Shown piece by piece: positions 58,866-64,000 of a DNA stretch of 64,000 nt. The notes beneath the pieces are model-generated. The model was not told the DNA's origin. It did not search any database and worked only from the letters and a program-made list of their open reading frames with translations. Position 1 is the stretch's first letter. Every line of letters starts with the position of its first letter. Origin of the DNA: Amphibiibacter pelophylacis (GTDB lineage Bacteria; Pseudomonadota; Gammaproteobacteria; Burkholderiales; Burkholderiaceae_C); the NCBI RefSeq assembly GCF_037688875.1, contig NZ_JAWDIE010000005.1, forward strand, positions 62,001 through 126,000, given 5' to 3'. Position numbers and translations under genes: made by a program.

Positions 58866-58985
58866 AGCCAGTCCGAACGGCTGCCCCTTGCTGATCCGCC
58901 GCCTTGATGGCCGGGCGCTGTCGCTGACACGTCCGGCCTGCGGCATTGTGTTTTGTCTTCGCCGAGCCCGGAAAGGGTCTGCGCC

Positions 58986-60944
58986 ATGAACCGTTATCCC
59001 CTGTGGAAATACGCCCTGCTGCTGCTGAGTCTGCTGGTGGGTCTGCTGTACACCTTGCCCAATTTTTACGGCGAAGCGCCTGCGGTGCAGGTTTCGTCGG
59101 CCAAATCGGTGGTCAAGGTGGACAACCGCACCCTGCAGAAGGTCGAGGAGACCCTGCGCAGCCAGGGGCTGTCCAGCGATCTTGTCCAGTGGGATGGCAA
59201 CACCATCCGCGCCCGTTTTGGCAGCACGGATGAGCAGATCAAGGCCAAGGACGCCATCAACAGCGCGCTCAACCCCGACGCGCAGGACCCGTCCTACGTC
59301 GTGGCGCTGAACCTGATCTCGCGCACCCCGGCCTGGCTGACGGCGCTGGGCGCCAATCCCATGTTCCTGGGGCTGGACCTGCGCGGCGGCGTGCACTTCC
59401 TGATGCAGGTGGACATGGCCACCGTCATCCAGAAAAAGGTCGAAGCCCTGTCGGGCGATGTGCGCAGCACGCTGCGCACGGCCGGCATCACGCCGCAGAA
59501 CCTGCAAAGCAGCGCCCGCACGCTGACGCTGACCCTGGCCAGCGCCGACGAGGCCGCCCGCGCCCGCGACGCGCTGGGCCGCGAGCTGCCGGACCTGGTC
59601 TGGACGCCCGCGCCGGGCAACCCCGTGCAGCTGTCTGGCGCGCTGCGCCCGGCGGTGCTGCAGGCCACGCAGGAAGGCGCGCTCAAGCAGAACATCGCCA
59701 CGCTGCGCAACCGCGTGAACGAGCTGGGCGTGGCCGAGCCCATCATCCAGCAGCAGGGGCTGGACCGCATCGTCATCCAGCTGCCGGGTGTGCAGGACAC
59801 GGCCAAGGCCAAGGACATCATCGGGCGCACCGCCACGCTGGAAGTGCGCATGGTGGACGACAGCGCCGCCGCGCAGGCGGCAGCTCAGGGCGGATCCATC
59901 CCGCTGGGCATGGAGCGCTACGCCGAGCGCGGCGAGGGCGGCGGCGCGGTGGTGGTCCACCGCCAGGCCATCCTGACGGGCGAAAACCTGAGCGACGCGC
60001 AGGCCGGTTTCGATTCGCAGACGCAGGAGCCCGTGGTCAACCTGACGCTGGACAGCCGCGGCACGCGCATTTTCCGCGACGTCACCCGCGACAACGTCGG
60101 CAAGCGCATGGCCATCCTGCTCTTTGAAAAGGGCAAGGGCGAGGTCGTGACCGCGCCGGTGATCCGCACCGAAATCCCGGGGGGCCGGGTGCAGATCTCC
60201 GGCGCCATGACGGCCATCGAGGCCGCCGACACCGCCCTGCTGCTGCGCGCCGGTTCGCTGGCCGCGCCCATGGACATCATCGAAGAGCGCACCATAGGCC
60301 CGAGCCTGGGCGCCGAAAACATCGCCAAGGGCTTCCACAGCGTGGCCTGGGGCTTTGCCGCCATCGCGGTCTTCATGATCGTGTACTACGTGCTGTTTGG
60401 CGTGTTCTCGGCGCTGGCGCTGTCCTTCAACCTGCTGCTGCTGGTCGCGCTGCTGTCCATGCTGCAGGCCACGCTGACGCTGCCGGGCATTGCCGCCATC
60501 GCGCTGGCGCTGGGCATGGCGATCGACTCCAACGTGCTGATCAACGAGCGCATCCGCGAAGAGCTGCGCGCCGGGCTGCCGCCGCAGAAGGCCATCGCGC
60601 TGGGCTACGACCGCGCCTGGGCGACGATTCTGGATTCCAACGTGACCACGCTGGCGGCGGGCGTTGCGCTGCTGGTCTTTGGCACCGGCCCGATCCGCGG
60701 CTTTGCCATCGTCCACTGCCTGGGCATCCTGACCTCGATGTTCTCGTCGGTGGTGTTCTCGCGCGCGCTGGTCAACCTGTGGTACGGCGGCAAGAAAAAG
60801 CTCAAGACCGTGGCCATTGGCACGGTGTGGCGCCCGGACGGCCCTGTCACCGATCTGGCCGTCGAGGACGCTGAAGGCGATGGGCCCGGCTTTGTCGCCA
60901 CCCCGGCCCGCCTGGGTAAAACCGCCCCCACGCGCAAGCACTGA
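58986..60944 (+). CDS. secD: protein translocase subunit SecD
   Basis: A 652-residue inner-membrane protein that uses the proton gradient to complete translocation through SecYEG. It starts MNRYPLWKYALLLLSLLVGL, has the periplasmic P1 domain with D1 motif GLDLRGGVHFLMQVDM, LRNRVNELGVAEPIIQQQGL, and five C-terminal helices with the D4 region AIALALGMAIDSNVLINERI, RAWATILDSNVTTLAAGVAL. The tail from about 615 is hydrophilic and variable. The ATG at 58986 is chosen by family N-terminus. 15 bases to secF. Confidence 0.97.
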   Translation: MNRYPLWKYALLLLSLLVGLLYTLPNFYGEAPAVQVSSAKSVVKVDNRTLQKVEETLRSQGLSSDLVQWDGNTIRARFGSTDEQIKAKDAINSALNPDAQDPSYVVALNLISRTPAWLTALGANPMFLGLDLRGGVHFLMQVDMATVIQKKVEALSGDVRSTLRTAGITPQNLQSSARTLTLTLASADEAARARDALGRELPDLVWTPAPGNPVQLSGALRPAVLQATQEGALKQNIATLRNRVNELGVAEPIIQQQGLDRIVIQLPGVQDTAKAKDIIGRTATLEVRMVDDSAAAQAAAQGGSIPLGMERYAERGEGGGAVVVHRQAILTGENLSDAQAGFDSQTQEPVVNLTLDSRGTRIFRDVTRDNVGKRMAILLFEKGKGEVVTAPVIRTEIPGGRVQISGAMTAIEAADTALLLRAGSLAAPMDIIEERTIGPSLGAENIAKGFHSVAWGFAAIAVFMIVYYVLFGVFSALALSFNLLLLVALLSMLQATLTLPGIAAIALALGMAIDSNVLINERIREELRAGLPPQKAIALGYDRAWATILDSNVTTLAAGVALLVFGTGPIRGFAIVHCLGILTSMFSSVVFSRALVNLWYGGKKKLKTVAIGTVWRPDGPVTDLAVEDAEGDGPGFVATPARLGKTAPTRKH

Positions 60945-60959
60945 AAGCGAGCAGGCACT

Positions 60960-61994
60960 ATGGAACTCTTTCGCATCCGTCGCGACATCCCCTTCATGCG
61001 CCATGCCCTGGTGCTGAACGCGGTGTCTTTCATCACTTTCCTGCTGGCGGTGTTTTTCATCGTCACGCGCGGCCTGCATCTGTCGGTGGAGTTCACCGGC
61101 GGCACGGTCATCGAGGCCGCCTACACCCAGCCGGCCAACCTGGAGAAAGTCCGCCACGCGGTCGAAAGCCTGCAACTGGGCGAGACGCTGGTGCAGAACT
61201 TCGGCACCTCGCGCGACGTCATGATCCGCGTGCCGGTGCGCAAGGACGTGGATTCGGCGGTGGTCGCCGCCCGCGTGTTTGGCACGATCTGCAGCGCCGA
61301 GGGCGGCAGCGTCAAGGTGGTGCAGCAGGTCGGCAAATCGGGCGAAGCCGTCACCCGCGAGGCCTGCACGGCCGCGGACGGCAGCGAGCCCATCCGCCTG
61401 TCGCGCACCGAATTCATCGGCCCGGCCGTGGGCGCAGAACTGGCCAGCAGCGGCGCGATGGCGCTGGGCTTTGTGGTCGTGCTGATCATGGCCTATCTGG
61501 CGCTGCGCTTCGAGTGGAAGTTCGCCGTGGCGGGCATCATCGCCAACCTGCACGACGTGGTCATCATCCTGGGCTTTTTCGCCTTTTTCCAGTGGGAGTT
61601 CTCGCTGGCGGTGCTGGCGGCGGTGCTGGCGGTGCTGGGCTATTCGGTGAACGAATCCGTGGTGATTTTTGACCGCGTGCGTGAAATGTTCCGCAAAACG
61701 CGCAGCATGGACACGCCCGCCGTCATCAACCACGCCATCACCAGCACGATCAGCCGCACCATCATCACCCACGGCTCGACCCAGATGATGGTGCTGTCCA
61801 TGCTGTTCTTTGGCGGGCCCACGCTGCACTACTTTGCGCTGGCGCTGACCATCGGCATCTGCTTCGGGATTTACTCCTCGGTGTTCGTGGCAGCATCCAT
61901 CGCCATGTGGCTGGGCGTGCAGCGTTCTGATCTCGTGAAAACCGGTAACAAAGGCCACGACGACAACGATCCGAACGCTGGGGCGGTGGTGTAA
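60960..61994 (+). CDS. secF: protein translocase subunit SecF
   Basis: A 344-residue partner of SecD with six helices. Conserved segments are LSVEFTGGTVIEAAYTQPAN, EFIGPAVGAELASSGAMALG, NLHDVVIILGFFAFFQWEFS, VLGYSVNESVVIFDRVREMF and NHAITSTISRTIITHGSTQM. The periplasmic part has a 30-residue insertion with two cysteines (FGTICSAEGGS; TREACTAADGS) that could pair in the periplasm; E. coli SecF lacks it. It forms one operon with yajC and secD. Confidence 0.97.
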   Translation: MELFRIRRDIPFMRHALVLNAVSFITFLLAVFFIVTRGLHLSVEFTGGTVIEAAYTQPANLEKVRHAVESLQLGETLVQNFGTSRDVMIRVPVRKDVDSAVVAARVFGTICSAEGGSVKVVQQVGKSGEAVTREACTAADGSEPIRLSRTEFIGPAVGAELASSGAMALGFVVVLIMAYLALRFEWKFAVAGIIANLHDVVIILGFFAFFQWEFSLAVLAAVLAVLGYSVNESVVIFDRVREMFRKTRSMDTPAVINHAITSTISRTIITHGSTQMMVLSMLFFGGPTLHYFALALTIGICFGIYSSVFVAASIAMWLGVQRSDLVKTGNKGHDDNDPNAGAVV

Positions 61995-62065
61995 AGTCCG
62001 CCGCAGGTTCCGTGCGCCGGCCCCGGGATGAGCCAGCGCCTGCCCCCCTTTGCCGGAGTACCTCT

Positions 62066-64000
62066 GTGTCCCAGAACAATCTGCCCGACCGCTGCCGCCG
62101 TTTTTTTGTCCGTGAGTGGCAGTCCGGCCTGCTGGATTCCATCGTCATCATCCAGAAGGCGGCGCTGACCCTGCTGGACAAGCCCAAGGAGCCCGGGCTG
62201 CAGCAGCGTCTGCGCGACGTGATTCACGAGGTTGAACGCCACATTGGCGGCTGGCCCAAGGCCTGCACCGAAGTCATGAGCGCCGTGGCGCAGACACGGC
62301 GCAACAGCGGCGAGTTCGACATGGACGCGCTGACCCTGGTCGACAACGACACCATCGAGGGCGAGATTCTGGTCTCGCGCCTGTCCATGGCCATGGTCGA
62401 GAAGGCCAACTGGGAAATCAACGATCTGCACATCCGCGTGCGCAGCCTGCTGCCCGGCAACGAGATTCCTGAAGACGATCTGCTGCAGCCGCCCAAACTG
62501 GCGGGCCTGCTCTTCAAGGCCTGGCGCAAGGTCGGCCTGTCGATGGAGGCCTGGCGCAGCCTGCAGACGGTGATCCAGACCGAGCTGGCCACTCTGGCCG
62601 AAGAGTGCTATCACGAGGCCAATGCCTATCTGGTGGATCTGGGCGTGATGCCCAGCATTGACGTGCGCCAGCTCAACAAACGCCAGCGCAGTTACGCCGC
62701 CCAGCACGGCAGCGCCGACGAGTCCAAGGGCGAGGGCGGTCTGTTCAAGCGCTGGGTCAAATCGGGCGAGCAGTCGCAGGCCATGCTGGGCAAGCTCAAC
62801 AGCCTGCTGGGCAAGCACCTGCCCGGCCTGCTCAGCCGCCAGAACGACACGGGCGAGGTCCGCACGTCCGACCAGCTCAATGTGGCGATGAACGCCGAGC
62901 TGCAGCAGCTCAAGCAGCGCTTTGGCGAGCTGGAGGCTTCGGCGCAGCAGGACAGCGGCCAGCTGCTCAAAGACCTGCAGCAGCGCAAGGCCGTGCTGAA
63001 GCAAAGCGCCGCCAACGAGGAAGAACGCGCCACCATCGAGATCGTCGCGCTGCTTTTCCAGAGCATCCTCACCGAAGACCGCCTGCCCGCCGCGATGCGC
63101 GTGTGGTTCGCCCGCCTGCAGATTCCCGTGCTGCGCCTGGCGGTGACCGAGCCCAAGTTCTTTGCCTCCGGCGAGCACCCGGCGCGTCGCCTGATCGACC
63201 GCATGGGCTCGTGCGTGATGGGCTTTGACAGCATCGAGCCGTCCATCCTGCTGGGCAAGGTCGAGGAAGAAATCAAGCGCACCGTCGAGTTCATCGAGGC
63301 CTATCCCGATTCCGGTCAGAAGGCGTTCATCACCGCGCTGCACGATTTCGAATCCTTCCTGACGCAGTTCTTCAGCCACGGCGACGAGCGCACGCGCAAG
63401 AGCGTGAGCGTGGTTCAGCAGATCGAGCAGCGCGAAACGCTGGCCGTGCAGTTCACCATCGAGCTGCGCAAAATGCTGTCCGACGTGCCCGTGCACGAGG
63501 ACGTGCGCAACTTCCTGTTCACCGTCTGGGCCGAAGTGCTGGCCAGCAGCACGGTCAAGTACAGCCTGCAGTCGGACGAGGTCAAAAAATACAAGCGCAT
63601 CGCTTCCGAGCTGATCTGGGCCGCGTCGGCCAAGGTCACGCGCGAGGAACGCGCCCAGCTGATCAAGCGCCTGCCGCTGATTCTCAAGGGCATCAAGGAA
63701 GGCATGGCCTCGGTCGGGATGCCCGCGCCCGAGCAGACCGAGTGGCTGCGCCACCTCAACACCACGCTGGCGCAGGCTTTCACGGCCAAGGTCTCCGACA
63801 TGCCCACCGAGCGCCTGCACGACCTGATGCGCAAGCTGGACGCGCTGGAGCAGGAGCTGCCCGATGTCGAGGATTTCGAGATCGACGACAGTTTCGTTTT
63901 CGAACTGTCGGGCGGCGAGCTGGAAAACGTCACCGTGATCAGCCACGGGGGCACCGAGCCGCCGTCAGTGTCTTCGCTGGCCATCGTCAACCGCCTGCAG
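62066..64000 (+). CDS. DUF1631 family protein, 3' end beyond the window
   Basis: An uninterrupted frame of 645 codons running off the right edge. It begins with GTG at 62066, preceded by GGAG nine bases upstream, and reads SQNNLPDRCRRFFVREWQSG. Segments such as NDTIEGEILVSRLSMAMVEK, LHIRVRSLLPGNEIPEDDLL, FKAWRKVGLSMEAWRSLQ, LPAAMRVWFARLQIPVLRLA and FFASGEHPARRLIDRMG are typical of DUF1631, a family found in Beta- and Gammaproteobacteria with no experimentally known function. The protein is largely helical and cytosolic. Family members are about 700-800 residues, so perhaps 100 residues are missing. It follows secF by 71 bases. Confidence 0.9.
   Translation, partial: MSQNNLPDRCRRFFVREWQSGLLDSIVIIQKAALTLLDKPKEPGLQQRLRDVIHEVERHIGGWPKACTEVMSAVAQTRRNSGEFDMDALTLVDNDTIEGEILVSRLSMAMVEKANWEINDLHIRVRSLLPGNEIPEDDLLQPPKLAGLLFKAWRKVGLSMEAWRSLQTVIQTELATLAEECYHEANAYLVDLGVMPSIDVRQLNKRQRSYAAQHGSADESKGEGGLFKRWVKSGEQSQAMLGKLNSLLGKHLPGLLSRQNDTGEVRTSDQLNVAMNAELQQLKQRFGELEASAQQDSGQLLKDLQQRKAVLKQSAANEEERATIEIVALLFQSILTEDRLPAAMRVWFARLQIPVLRLAVTEPKFFASGEHPARRLIDRMGSCVMGFDSIEPSILLGKVEEEIKRTVEFIEAYPDSGQKAFITALHDFESFLTQFFSHGDERTRKSVSVVQQIEQRETLAVQFTIELRKMLSDVPVHEDVRNFLFTVWAEVLASSTVKYSLQSDEVKKYKRIASELIWAASAKVTREERAQLIKRLPLILKGIKEGMASVGMPAPEQTEWLRHLNTTLAQAFTAKVSDMPTERLHDLMRKLDALEQELPDVEDFEIDDSFVFELSGGELENVTVISHGGTEPPSVSSLAIVNRLQ

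Noticed and set aside
61871..63946. Very long open frame antisense to the DUF1631 gene
   Set aside because: Long antisense frames are expected in GC-rich coding DNA. Its translation is low-complexity (Gln, Leu, Ala, His) and unlike any family, while the plus strand gives a clear DUF1631 protein.
1..64000. CRISPR arrays, tRNA, rRNA, prophage genes or replication origin
   Set aside because: I looked for regularly spaced repeats, T-loop sequences, integrases, phage structural genes and DnaA-box clusters and found none that could be supported.

Overview
This 64 kb window is a stretch of bacterial chromosome with high GC content (about two thirds by eye). It fits the Burkholderiales of the Betaproteobacteria, most likely the Comamonadaceae. 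The reasons are the cyaY / lptM-lysA arrangement, the rhodanese-grxC-secB-gpsA cluster, a DUF1631 protein, HDOD and DUF971 proteins, a propionyl-CoA synthetase, and an rpoH gene carrying a CIRCE operator. I see no IS element, prophage, CRISPR array, tRNA or rRNA. Coding density is high and no gene-free stretch exceeds 300 bases; the longest is 282 bases, between rpmB and ispB.

Layout. 0-5.6 kb: 5' part of a Gfo/Idh/MocA-type oxidoreductase, rpoH with a perfect CIRCE operator, an HDOD protein, a REC-ANTAR regulator convergent with a histidine kinase, smpB, and ratA with an RnfH-family gene. 5.7-7.6 kb: a lipoprotein related to pyroglutamyl peptidases whose nucleophilic Cys is Ser, followed by a small exported protein. 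7.6-19.6 kb: a gpmA operon, rhodanese-grxC-secB-gpsA, cyaY / lptM-lysA, an HSL-type hydrolase, a diguanylate cyclase, prpE and mltB. 19.8-25.7 kb: a complete Mrp cation/proton antiporter operon (fused AB, then C-G), followed by a DUF4394 lipoprotein.

27-33 kb is the most accessory-looking part. It holds a three-gene overlapping operon ending in an AT-richer gene, a possible small RNA or attenuated leader, and a run of minus-strand genes: lrgA-lrgB, an SBF-like transporter, an orphan Dcm-type cytosine methyltransferase, and a BrnA-type protein with no BrnT toxin. 33-43 kb: ETF-quinone oxidoreductase, rplS with its own promoter and a leader hairpin, a CoA pyrophosphatase, and a seven-gene Pho operon (pstSCAB-phoU-phoB-phoR) behind a clear PHO box. 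43-54 kb: a RhuM/Fic-Doc protein, guaD, a divergent QueD homologue, rpmBG, ispB, a coiled-coil membrane protein, ettA, a PAS-GGDEF-EAL protein and a PH-domain protein. 54-64 kb: glycolate oxidase genes glcD-glcE-glcF, yajC-secD-secF, and a DUF1631 gene cut by the window end.

Most genes are housekeeping. Themes that link them are heat shock and translation quality control (rpoH, smpB, ettA), protein export (secB, yajC, secDF), phosphate signalling, c-di-GMP and two-component signalling, and C2/C3 acid metabolism (glcDEF, prpE, possibly lrgAB plus the SBF-like carrier). The observations most worth following up are the Ser-substituted peptidase-like lipoprotein with its small partner, the coupled dcm-BrnA pair, the lrgAB-SBF cluster, the rplS leader, the candidate RNA at 28.4 kb and the CIRCE site at rpoH.
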